From a virus, in IMG/VR virus record IMGVR_UViG_3300009702_000033, positions 1 through 49,574 of that record: a stretch of 49,574 bases of DNA; one strand, written 5' to 3'. The notes under the pieces were generated by a model that was given only the letters and a program-made list of their open reading frames with translations, searched no databases and had not been told where the DNA came from. The translations under genes and the position numbers were made by a program. Below are positions 40,855 to 48,718 of the stretch, in pieces (within the stretch, counting starts at the first letter, position 1; each line of letters opens with the position of its first letter).

Positions 40855-41072
40855 TCACCTGGAAAAGGTGAGTGATACATACTAGCCCCAGATTATTCTG
40901 GGAGAATGCTTTCAAATTGTATGACTGATCGAGAGTGGTCCTGAGTAGAGTAAATTAATATGGTCTTTAAATAAGAAATTCGCGCAATGTGAGTGAAGTG
41001 ACCAAATCTCACCTTTAGATACTCTAAAGGGAAAGCCGTCGATACTAGGCTTGACTGGTAGGAGAGACTACT
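40855..41072 (+). ncRNA. candidate structured RNA, class not recognised
   Basis: A 218-base non-coding stretch, richer in G+C than its flanks, with an extended -10-like TGTTATATT at 40840-40848. Hairpins: 40856-40860 with 40866-40870; 40887-40892 with 40897-40902; 40989-40993 with 41008-41012; 41012-41019 with 41023-41030 (8 bp); 41033-41037 with 41048-41052; 41058-41061 with 41068-41071. GGTGAG near 40867 can also pair with CTCACC near 41008. No long ORF on either strand. It does not match tRNA, tmRNA, RNase P, 6S, group I or known riboswitch cores that I can recall. Confidence 0.55.
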
Positions 41073-41110
41073 TTATATTGACTTTCTAATTATATTATGA
41101 GATTATTTAG

Positions 41111-41116
41111 TATAAT
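41111..41116 (+). promoter_or_regulatory. -10 box, leaderless type
   Basis: TATAAT, six bases, then ATG 41123. TTGACT at 41078-41083 is too far to be its -35 at normal spacing. Confidence 0.55.
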
Positions 41117-41122
41117 TATAAA

Positions 41123-41236
41123 ATGAAAGATATTTTAATTAAAATTATAATTTACCCAATTACAGCATTAGTTTTTGTTTATTGGGCATTATTAATCTAC
41201 TTTTTAATTGATGGAGTTATAGAAAGATTTATGTAA
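41123..41236 (+). CDS. 37-residue single-span membrane peptide
   Basis: Starts MKDILIKIIIYPITALVFVY and continues WALLIYFLIDGVIERFM: one hydrophobic helix with a basic N-terminal side. Stop overlaps the next ATG by one base, so it is coupled to the exonuclease gene. Small phage membrane peptides include holins and exclusion factors. Confidence 0.6.
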   Translation: MKDILIKIIIYPITALVFVYWALLIYFLIDGVIERFM

Positions 41237-41808
41237 TGATGCCAAATCCGCGATATATTGCATTTGATACTGAAACAGGCGGATTAGATCCTAAAAAGCA
41301 TTCACTTTTAACTGCTTATTTTGTTGCTTTAGATAATAAACTCAATATAGTTGATGAATTGGAACTTGCAGTAAAGGATTCAGAAAATGGATATATCGTT
41401 ACAGCGAGTGCTCTTGCTGTTAATAAGATTAATCTTATAAAACATGATGAAGTTGCTATTGAAAAGAAAGAAGCTGCTAATAGACTTAAATTTTTCATTG
41501 AAAGAATGACTGAAATGAATGGAGGGAATAAACTTATTCCCATTGCTCATAATATAGAATTCGATATGAATTTTATTAATAATCAATTACTTTCTAATTT
41601 TACTAAATTAATTTCACATCGAAAAATGTGCACTTCAGTTATAACTAGATTTCTTTCTTTAAGTGAAGAAATTCCTAAGAATGTGGGAGGAAGTTTATCC
41701 AAAATAGCTAAAAGAATGGGAATTAAATTTAATAAAGATGGTCCGCATAATGCAAAATCTGACGTTGAAGTTACAGTTAAACTATTAAAAGCTTATTTAG
41801 GCTGGTAG
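41236..41808 (+). CDS. DEDDh 3'-5' exonuclease (DnaQ-like)
   Basis: 190 residues (ATG 41239 is also possible). Exo I: D11 and E13 in AFDTETGG; Exo II: D110 in AHNIEFDMNF; Exo III: H171 and D176 in PHNAKSDVEVT, so the DEDDh set is complete. Expected to trim single-stranded DNA or RNA ends as a stand-alone proofreading or RNase T-like enzyme. It sits in a cargo island rather than with replication genes. Confidence 0.88.
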   Translation: MMPNPRYIAFDTETGGLDPKKHSLLTAYFVALDNKLNIVDELELAVKDSENGYIVTASALAVNKINLIKHDEVAIEKKEAANRLKFFIERMTEMNGGNKLIPIAHNIEFDMNFINNQLLSNFTKLISHRKMCTSVITRFLSLSEEIPKNVGGSLSKIAKRMGIKFNKDGPHNAKSDVEVTVKLLKAYLGW

Positions 41809-41824
41809 TAATTTAAGGGATAAT

Positions 41825-42595
41825 ATGAACTTAGAATTGATTGATATAAAAGAAGATGGATTTGAATACAAATTTTCAGATTCCTTAAAGGATACAGGGG
41901 TCGCATTGATTAAACCTGATATTAATTTAAAACCGATTCTAGAAGACTTTTATACTGAATGGAAAATATTCTTCAATTCTGACATAAAAATTCGTTATAA
42001 ACGAAAAGAAAATGAACAAAATGGATATTTTGGATTTGGTTTTGAAAAAGCTAAAGATAGTCTAGTCTTTGATCTTAAAGAATTTTATCATCTTTATGGT
42101 GATAAAGATATACCATTTGGTATAGATCAACCAACTAGAATACTTACTTATTATTTAACTTTACTTGGAAATGAATTACTTATAGCTCTACAAAAAGTAA
42201 TGCCTAATGAAATAAAAAATGAATTATTTAAACCTCTTCCTAAAATGATTAAAAATACAATGCAAAATCTTTTTAGAATTATTTATTATCCTCCTTTATC
42301 AGGAACTGAACAAGAAGAAGTTATTCGAACTGCTCCACATGAAAATATAAATTTAATTACTCTTTTACCGGCAGCAAATGAATCAGGATTACAAGTTTTA
42401 ACTAAAGAAGATACTTGGTATGAAGTACCCACAGAATGTGGAACTATTATAATTAATGTCGGTGATATGCTTCAAGAAGCTACTTGTGGATATTATAAAT
42501 CAATAACTCATCAAGTGGTTAATCCTAAGGGAGATGCTAGACAAAAATCTCGACTATCCTCACTTATGTTTATTAATGCTCGATCAAATGATTAA
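41825..42595 (+). CDS. 2OG-Fe(II)-oxygenase-like protein (isopenicillin N synthase type) with altered metal motif
   Basis: 256 residues. The family fold is clear: IIYYPPLSG (153-160), then H172-E-N174 INLITLLPA, where the usual H-x-D metal pair is H-E-N, then VINVGDMLQ-type strand (IIINVGDMLQEATCGYYKS), distal H229 and the 2OG-binding R243-x-S245. The Asp-to-Asn change at N174 removes one iron ligand, so the enzyme may bind iron poorly, act by a halogenase-like variant, or be a non-catalytic relative. Follows the exonuclease by 17 bases. Confidence 0.8.
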   Translation: MNLELIDIKEDGFEYKFSDSLKDTGVALIKPDINLKPILEDFYTEWKIFFNSDIKIRYKRKENEQNGYFGFGFEKAKDSLVFDLKEFYHLYGDKDIPFGIDQPTRILTYYLTLLGNELLIALQKVMPNEIKNELFKPLPKMIKNTMQNLFRIIYYPPLSGTEQEEVIRTAPHENINLITLLPAANESGLQVLTKEDTWYEVPTECGTIIINVGDMLQEATCGYYKSITHQVVNPKGDARQKSRLSSLMFINARSND

Positions 42596-42601
42596 AAAAC
42601 T

Positions 42602-42928
42602 CTAAAAATTAAATATACTTTCAATTTCTTTTCTTACATTAACTTGATGAATTTCATTTTCATTAAGTTTATTTTTTAATAAAGATAATTCTTTAATTTG
42701 TCGGTCTATATTCCTATTCCAACCTTTTTTAAGGAATCTTTTAAGTTCTCGTTCATATTCATTTTGATCTTTGAAACTTATTTTTTCTTCAAATATTGAT
42801 TTAGTAATCCAATTAGATTCAAATCTTGCTAGATCTAAATTTTTAAGTTTCTCTTGCATTTTTCTTCTATTACAAAAAATTTCAAATCCATTATTTTCAT
42901 AATAAACGACCCAAACATCTTTTTTCAT
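42602..42928 (-). CDS. hypothetical protein
   Basis: 108 residues, highly charged, helical C-terminus. Begins with a strand (MKKDVWVVYYENNGFEIF). Immediately follows the phosphoesterase gene in the same operon (one-base overlap). Unrecognised. Confidence 0.6.
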   Translation of the reverse strand: MKKDVWVVYYENNGFEIFCNRRKMQEKLKNLDLARFESNWITKSIFEEKISFKDQNEYERELKRFLKKGWNRNIDRQIKELSLLKNKLNENEIHQVNVRKEIESIFNF

Positions 42929-43569
42929 TATTCTACCTCAATCTCAAAAACAATAGGTTCATTAACTAATTGATATTTTTCATTTACTTGTGAACCATTT
43001 AAACATAATGTATCGTCGATTTTACTTGCACCTTTAGCTTCATGAATATGCCCAGATAATAAATATTTAGGTTGAAGTTCTTTCACTTTTTTTAAAAGAA
43101 ATTTACAACCGGCTGAAATTCTTTCAGTTGTTTTATCTAGAACACCATATGCAGGACCATGAGAAACTAAAATATCACATTTTTGAATTTTTTGTACTTT
43201 ATTATATAATTCATCGGATCCGCGTGGAAGCATAAACGACCATAATCCAAATTCAGGGGTCCAAGAATAAACTGAAATTTTTAATCCATTAGGGAATTGA
43301 ATTAAACCTTCACTTGCAACAATTACCGAATCTAAAATTTCATTACATTTATTTGGATAATTTTGAAAAGGGGAATCATGGTTTCCAGGAACAATAATTA
43401 AATATTTAAAATCTAATGTTTTCAACCATTCATTGAATTCAATAACTTCTTTAATGTCACCTATTTTGCATATATCTCCACCATGAATAAATATATCTCC
43501 TTTAGGAAGATTAATCTCCTCATGTTGACCATGTGTATCGCTAATAAAAACAACTTTTAATTTTTTCAT
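42928..43569 (-). CDS. calcineurin-like metallophosphoesterase
   Basis: 213 residues. Dimetal motifs in order: D11-x-H13 (SDTHGQ), GGDI (30-33), GNHD (62-65), LVSHGPAYG and SGHIHEAKG. Complete set, so likely active on phosphoester substrates such as nucleotides, RNA ends or cyclic nucleotides; phages use relatives as 2',3'-phosphatases and cNMP hydrolases. The substrate cannot be read from sequence. Encoded with two hypothetical genes on the minus strand. Confidence 0.85.
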   Translation of the reverse strand: MKKLKVVFISDTHGQHEEINLPKGDIFIHGGDICKIGDIKEVIEFNEWLKTLDFKYLIIVPGNHDSPFQNYPNKCNEILDSVIVASEGLIQFPNGLKISVYSWTPEFGLWSFMLPRGSDELYNKVQKIQKCDILVSHGPAYGVLDKTTERISAGCKFLLKKVKELQPKYLLSGHIHEAKGASKIDDTLCLNGSQVNEKYQLVNEPIVFEIEVE

Positions 43570-43582
43570 AATTTAATTCCTT

Positions 43583-43891
43583 TTATGCTTTATTTTTTTG
43601 CGCTTGATACAAATGACTTTTGCTACTGTAATTCTTTGATTTTATTTGTAATTTTCTCTTTTTCCATTGTTTTTCAAGTTTTCTTTTATATTTATATGCC
43701 TTATATTTACTATTAAATGTCTCACCTACTATTTTATTAGTTTTTTTATTATATACTGCCCAACTTAAGTTTATTTGTTTAGGTTTTATATAAAAACCAG
43801 TATTTGTATAAACATGTATTCCTTGCCATGCACTAAACCATATTTTAATTTGATGCACTTTATAATGTAGATTTGGTCTTTTTAAATACAT
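43583..43891 (-). CDS. small basic hypothetical protein
   Basis: 102 residues, very rich in Lys, Asn and aromatic residues (FNSKYKAYKYKRKLEKQWKK). First gene of the minus-strand operon. Might bind nucleic acid; no family recognised. Confidence 0.55.
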   Translation of the reverse strand: MYLKRPNLHYKVHQIKIWFSAWQGIHVYTNTGFYIKPKQINLSWAVYNKKTNKIVGETFNSKYKAYKYKRKLEKQWKKRKLQIKSKNYSSKSHLYQAQKNKA

Positions 43892-44025
43892 TATTTACTA
43901 TTTTAACCTAATTTTGTGTAAGAATAAAAATCATTATTAAACAAGTTAAAGATTCTATAAAAAGCAAGTATTACATTGAATAATAGCCGATATTCTAGCA
44001 TTTATGTACTCCTTATGATATAATC

Positions 44026-44034
44026 ATTTTAACA
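44026..44034 (+). promoter_or_regulatory. extended -10 promoter of the tail chaperone and tape operon
   Basis: TGATATAAT (44026-44034), then a short hairpin (ACAG/CTGT) and TAGGAGA before ATG 44081. In the gap 43892-44080 nothing else was seen. Confidence 0.7.
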
Positions 44035-44080
44035 GTTTTTGCTGTAAAAATCAAGATTTAGAAGAAGATAGGAGAATAAA

Positions 44081-44485
44081 ATGGATACATCTAAGTTGCC
44101 AAAAGAACTTCCTTCGTTCACCAAAGAAATTGAAATCAATACAATTGGCAATATAACAAATCAAGAATATAATGGTAAATTTACTTATAAAATTCCTAAT
44201 ACTCGTGCTAGAAGTAATATTTCTAAATTAGAAGCTAGAATGAATGAAGGTCTTACATTAGATCAAACTACATCTATTCTTCATTATATGCTTGCATATT
44301 TAAGATTTACTATATTAGAAGATGAATCTGAACACATTCTTCCAAAATGGTGGCAAGAATCTGATTATGGATATGATCTATACGATACTAATGTAGTAAC
44401 TGAATTATATCTAGAATGTAATGAATATGAGAATGAATTTAATGAAAAAGTCTTTGGAAAACCAGAAGAATCAAAAGAAGATTAA
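44081..44485 (+). CDS. tail assembly chaperone (gpG-like)
   Basis: 134 residues, acidic, helical with LPSFTKEIEINTIGNIT and an aromatic-rich end. It precedes a second overlapping frame and the tape measure, the standard place of a gpG/gpGT pair. It coats the tape measure during tail assembly. Confidence 0.7.
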   Translation: MDTSKLPKELPSFTKEIEINTIGNITNQEYNGKFTYKIPNTRARSNISKLEARMNEGLTLDQTTSILHYMLAYLRFTILEDESEHILPKWWQESDYGYDLYDTNVVTELYLECNEYENEFNEKVFGKPEESKED

Positions 44486-44882
44486 AAATTCTGATCCTCT
44501 TTTTAAAATTCAATATATGGGTTATTTTCTGGCAGGACTTGATTTTGACAGAAAAGATATAAATTACAATGATTTTGTAAGATTAGCTAAATTCCATATA
44601 TGCGAAAAAAGAAAACTTTTGATGAAAGATCCTATCTGGAAGTTGTATAAAGATGAAGAAATCTTACTTGAATATTATGCAATACTATATAGAGAGAATA
44701 AACGGCTTAGAGATGATTTTGAGCTGATTTTAAATGGATTTGATCCTAACGATTTTGATTGGATGGATGAAATGGTTAAGAAAAATAAGGAAGAAATCGA
44801 TAAAAAACGCAAAGAATTAAGCATTTTAGATACTGATTTAGACTTCGATCCAGAGAAGGAAGATACGAATGGCAAGAAATGA
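44421..44882 (+). CDS. tail assembly chaperone second part (gpT-like), probable +1 frameshift product
   Basis: Overlaps the preceding gene by 65 bases in the +1 frame and the tape measure by 14. Residues from about 20 look helical (YMGYFLAGLDFDRKDINY). ATG codons at 44421, 44427 and 44442 lack ribosome sites, so translation by frameshift from the gpG-like gene is likelier. The slip would be +1 (equivalent to -2), unlike the -1 shift of lambda. The exact slip site is not obvious. Confidence 0.65.
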   Translation: MNMRMNLMKKSLENQKNQKKIKNSDPLFKIQYMGYFLAGLDFDRKDINYNDFVRLAKFHICEKRKLLMKDPIWKLYKDEEILLEYYAILYRENKRLRDDFELILNGFDPNDFDWMDEMVKKNKEEIDKKRKELSILDTDLDFDPEKEDTNGKK

Positions 44883-47022
44883 AATCAAAATTGGCGCCGA
44901 TGTAAGTTCAATTAAAAAATCAATTAATGATATTTCAAGAACAATTGATAGTGGTTTAGGCCGTAAGACTTCCATAAAATTATTTGATGACAAAACATTA
45001 TCATTTATTAAATCAGGTGCTAAAGATGCAATCAAAGCTCTTACTGGGCAAATGGATGATCTCAAAAAACAATCTGAAAAATATACTAAAGAATTAAATA
45101 AATCTAATCTTTCTGAAAAAGCAAGTATTAAACTTAAAAAAGAATTATTAGCAACTACATCGAAAATATATCAAACTGAAAAAGAAATTAATGGACTTCA
45201 ACAATCTACACAAAATATAGTTTCCGGTAGAAGAGGAAGATTCTCTAAAATAGGTGGAATTGTAAATAAAATTCCTGGAATGGGCGGAGGCCTTTTTGGT
45301 GGAATTTCAAATATGCTTATGGGTTTAGGCCCAATGGGTTTATTAGCAGGTGGTGCTTTAGCTGCAGGAGGCTTTGGTCTTTCAAGAACAATGAGCGGTT
45401 ATAATGCTTTTAAACCTACTGTTAATGCCAGATTGGCTTTGAGAGGAAGAGGTCTTATAAATCCGACTGGAAGAAATAATTATTTGCAAAATAGACTAGG
45501 ATTAAATCCTTCAGAAGTTCAACAATCCCAAATGCAATCGATTAATACATTTGGAATAAATAATAGTGAAATGAATAATACCAATTTTAAAAGTCGAATG
45601 AAATTTCTTCGAGCATTTGGTGTTAATTCTTCTCAATATTCTTCTGCTTTTGCTGGTGCAACTCAAAATATGGGTTTTAATCGAATAAATAGAACAGAAG
45701 AAGAATTTAGAGCAACAATTATTTCTAAAAAGCTTGAAGGGGCGCTTGATCCTTATTTAGATACACTAACGAAGATTTTATCAGATATCAATCAAGATGG
45801 TGTAACTTTAACAACTCCTGCTATTAATGCGATAGCAAGTATTGCTGGTAAAGGTAATAAAATTTCTCCGCAAGCTGTGGCAGCTACAATGGGTGGCTTA
45901 GATAAAAATATAAGAAATGCTACTGGTGAAAATTTAGCTTTTTATATGCAAGCTTTTCAAAGACAAGGGTTAGGAAAAGGCTCATTAGGTGGTTTAAGCT
46001 TAATCGCAAGAACAGGTTTATTTGGTATTAATAATAAAGCAATGACAGATCGATTATCTTCTATGTATAAACCTAAAGAAGTTAATCAAATATCTGGTTT
46101 ATTTAAAAATTTAGGATTATCTGGTGGCCCAGAACTTGTTCAAAAAAGAGCAAAAGGAATCATGGATGAATTAAGATTCAGAATGGGTAATAAAAAAGCC
46201 ATTCCTAAAAATGCTTTTGATTTGATGCAACTTAGTGGTTTATTACAAATTAAAAATCCTGAAAAAGCAATAGAAGCTAAAGGTGTACTTGAAAAATTAG
46301 AAAAAGGTGGATTATCTAAACAGGGTCAAGAAAAATATAAAAAAGAATTAAGTGAATTACAAATGGGGGCTGATGAAAGAGTAAATAAAAAATTAGATAA
46401 AATAATGTCGGGTCCAGGTGGAACATTAAAAATTTATGATGCCGAGAGTGCAGCTGCCAAAGAAATATTAGGTGAAAAAGTCGCACCTGGTATTGCAAAA
46501 ATGGGAAGCATATTAATACATATTGATAAATTAATATCTTCAATTCCTGGAATGGGTAAATCATTTGAAGAAAATCAAATTAAAGATTTAAGTAAAAAAC
46601 CATTAAATGAAATTTTTACTGAACCTGATATTAATTTAAGAAATTCAGCTTTAAAAGAAAAAGCGACAAATATGGGAACCGAATTACCTTTATCTAAAAC
46701 GGAAGCAATGGGATTAAGCGGACAAAGTTCTGTAAAAGCTGATAATTATAAAAAAGAATTAGCATATCAAAAAGAAACACTTCAAAATAAATTAAGTAGT
46801 TTGCATGGTGAAAAACATGCAGAACAATATCCAATTATAATTAAAGCTATTCAAAAAATTGATGAATTAACTAGTGCGATTAATGGTAATATAAATCCTT
46901 CAACAAATCACCTTGATACACTTGATAAAATTTTTAAAGCAATACAATTTCAAAATGATAAACTTTCGAATAAAGCTAATTCAAAACCACATTCGAAACT
47001 TAATAAATTATATAGTGAATAA
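44869..47022 (+). CDS. tail tape measure protein
   Basis: 717 residues; AAGGAAG lies just before the ATG. Long helical N-terminus with coiled coil, a Gly-rich hydrophobic stretch (about 125-170: GGLFGGISNMLMGLGPMG LLAGGALAAGG), and a helical C-terminus. At 0.15 nm per residue it predicts a tail near 108 nm. Short for a myovirus tape measure but in range. Confidence 0.82.
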   Translation: MARNEIKIGADVSSIKKSINDISRTIDSGLGRKTSIKLFDDKTLSFIKSGAKDAIKALTGQMDDLKKQSEKYTKELNKSNLSEKASIKLKKELLATTSKIYQTEKEINGLQQSTQNIVSGRRGRFSKIGGIVNKIPGMGGGLFGGISNMLMGLGPMGLLAGGALAAGGFGLSRTMSGYNAFKPTVNARLALRGRGLINPTGRNNYLQNRLGLNPSEVQQSQMQSINTFGINNSEMNNTNFKSRMKFLRAFGVNSSQYSSAFAGATQNMGFNRINRTEEEFRATIISKKLEGALDPYLDTLTKILSDINQDGVTLTTPAINAIASIAGKGNKISPQAVAATMGGLDKNIRNATGENLAFYMQAFQRQGLGKGSLGGLSLIARTGLFGINNKAMTDRLSSMYKPKEVNQISGLFKNLGLSGGPELVQKRAKGIMDELRFRMGNKKAIPKNAFDLMQLSGLLQIKNPEKAIEAKGVLEKLEKGGLSKQGQEKYKKELSELQMGADERVNKKLDKIMSGPGGTLKIYDAESAAAKEILGEKVAPGIAKMGSILIHIDKLISSIPGMGKSFEENQIKDLSKKPLNEIFTEPDINLRNSALKEKATNMGTELPLSKTEAMGLSGQSSVKADNYKKELAYQKETLQNKLSSLHGEKHAEQYPIIIKAIQKIDELTSAINGNINPSTNHLDTLDKIFKAIQFQNDKLSNKANSKPHSKLNKLYSE

Positions 47023-47023
47023 A

Positions 47024-48718
47024 ATGAGTAATAAAGTTTTAAATAACAATCCACAATGCCAAATAATTTGGTTTAATTGGACAAAAGAAGAAAATTGGAA
47101 TATAAGTGAAAGTTTTAATAATTTAAAAGAATTATCTGAAAGTATTGCTTATGATATAAGCAATCATTTATTTTATTTTTCATTTACTAAAGATAAATCT
47201 TCGCCATCTGGTTATTTTACAATGCATTTGGATAATAGTAGAGATTGGAAAAATGTACTTAAACCGGGAGAATGGTTTATTGCTCTTATGTCACAAGAAG
47301 GAAATTTATTTGTAAAAGATAAAAATGAAGATATAAATAAAAATTTTCCATCTGATTTAAAAGCTATATTTGAATTTGATAGTAAAAAAATTGATGAAAA
47401 TAAAAAAAGAAGTCTAATTAGTGGGTTAAAAAAAGGACCACAACAAATTGATGGAAAAAAAGTAAGGGCAGTTTGTTATGTTGATAGAGTCGCTGTTTCA
47501 GTTTCAACTGGAGCCAATGGCGAACTTATAACCTATTATGAAGTATCTGGTCGAGATTATGGTTGTATATATGAAGATACTGAAATTTGGCTGAATTGGT
47601 TACAATTAGAAAGAATAACTGTAGATAATCTAACTGCTTATTTAACATCTAAAAATGGGGCATTTTTACAAATTAATGATTTTTTAAAATTTTTACATGA
47701 TTTTTTTCTAGGATTTAGAAATAATGAAAAAATGGAATCGGCACTTAAAAAAACAGGATTTCCTGAAATTATGGGAAATCAATGGGTTATGCCTAATAAA
47801 TTAGTTAATTATTTAAATCAAAGTTTTAATAAAAATCCTTTATATGGTGAAATAAAAAATTTATTAAATTTCGATCAAACAATATTGACATTGGCATTAA
47901 CATTTACTTTATCTTCTTTATCTGGTCGATGTTGGGATAAATTAAAAGAATATTCACTTGATGCATTCCATGAATTATTTGTAGAATTATCTGAAGATGG
48001 TCAAATGCAATTACATTTTAGACCAATTCCATGGGCTTTTAATAAAGAAAAATATCCAACTGCAGCTCCTTATATAAAAACTTATAAACAATTAGCAAAT
48101 GAAAGTGATATTTCTATAGATTCAAGTTTAATAATTAATTATAATTTAGGTGAAGATTCTCATAATAGATATAATCATTTTTTTGTAATACCAGCAATTG
48201 CTAATATAAATAGAGAAGATGCAATTTCTTTATTATTTAATAAAGAAAGAAAAGATGGAACTACATTCCCTTATGGAATTTTTTCAAGTATTGCAAGAAA
48301 TGGTTTAAGATTAAAACATTTTGAAGTAAATAGTTTTGCACTTGCCTTTGTAAAAAAAGATAAAAATAAATCAGGCGATGTTGATAAAAATTTATTAAAA
48401 GAATATAATGAAATATCTTTGGATTATTGGAAAAATGCATTTTTATTTGAATCAGGTTCAATTCAAATCATTGGACAAAATAATATAAAATTAGGTAAAG
48501 TTTTAAAATTTGATGAAACTCTAGATTATGACCCAAATAAAGTTTTTTATATCGAAGGTTATACAGATGAATTTATTGTTAATCAAAATGGTTCAACTGA
48601 ATGGACTCAAACTATAAATGTTACAAGAGGAATTGAAACTATAAATTTAAATAAAACTTTTGGTTTATCAAGAAGAAATTTTACAAATAAAAATAGAGAT
48701 GATTATTTAGGTGAATAA
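47024..48718 (+). CDS. baseplate hub/tail protein (late-control-D-like)
   Basis: 564 residues from ATG 47024, one base after the tape measure stop; the open frame further upstream is inside the tape gene. Middle region (KKVRAVCYVDRVAVSVSTGA, TYYEVSGRDYG) resembles the ring-forming domain of gpD/gp27-type hub proteins, followed by an all-beta/alpha body. Followed directly by a spike gene as in many contractile tails. Confidence 0.6.
   Translation: MSNKVLNNNPQCQIIWFNWTKEENWNISESFNNLKELSESIAYDISNHLFYFSFTKDKSSPSGYFTMHLDNSRDWKNVLKPGEWFIALMSQEGNLFVKDKNEDINKNFPSDLKAIFEFDSKKIDENKKRSLISGLKKGPQQIDGKKVRAVCYVDRVAVSVSTGANGELITYYEVSGRDYGCIYEDTEIWLNWLQLERITVDNLTAYLTSKNGAFLQINDFLKFLHDFFLGFRNNEKMESALKKTGFPEIMGNQWVMPNKLVNYLNQSFNKNPLYGEIKNLLNFDQTILTLALTFTLSSLSGRCWDKLKEYSLDAFHELFVELSEDGQMQLHFRPIPWAFNKEKYPTAAPYIKTYKQLANESDISIDSSLIINYNLGEDSHNRYNHFFVIPAIANINREDAISLLFNKERKDGTTFPYGIFSSIARNGLRLKHFEVNSFALAFVKKDKNKSGDVDKNLLKEYNEISLDYWKNAFLFESGSIQIIGQNNIKLGKVLKFDETLDYDPNKVFYIEGYTDEFIVNQNGSTEWTQTINVTRGIETINLNKTFGLSRRNFTNKNRDDYLGE

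Noticed and set aside
40855-41072. Group I intron, tRNA or known riboswitch
   Set aside because: No paired P7/P3-like core, no T-loop GGTTCAAATCC, and no matching riboswitch consensus could be found by eye.
46913-47023. N-terminal extension of the hub gene
   Set aside because: It lies inside the tape measure gene; ATG 47024 follows the stop by one base.
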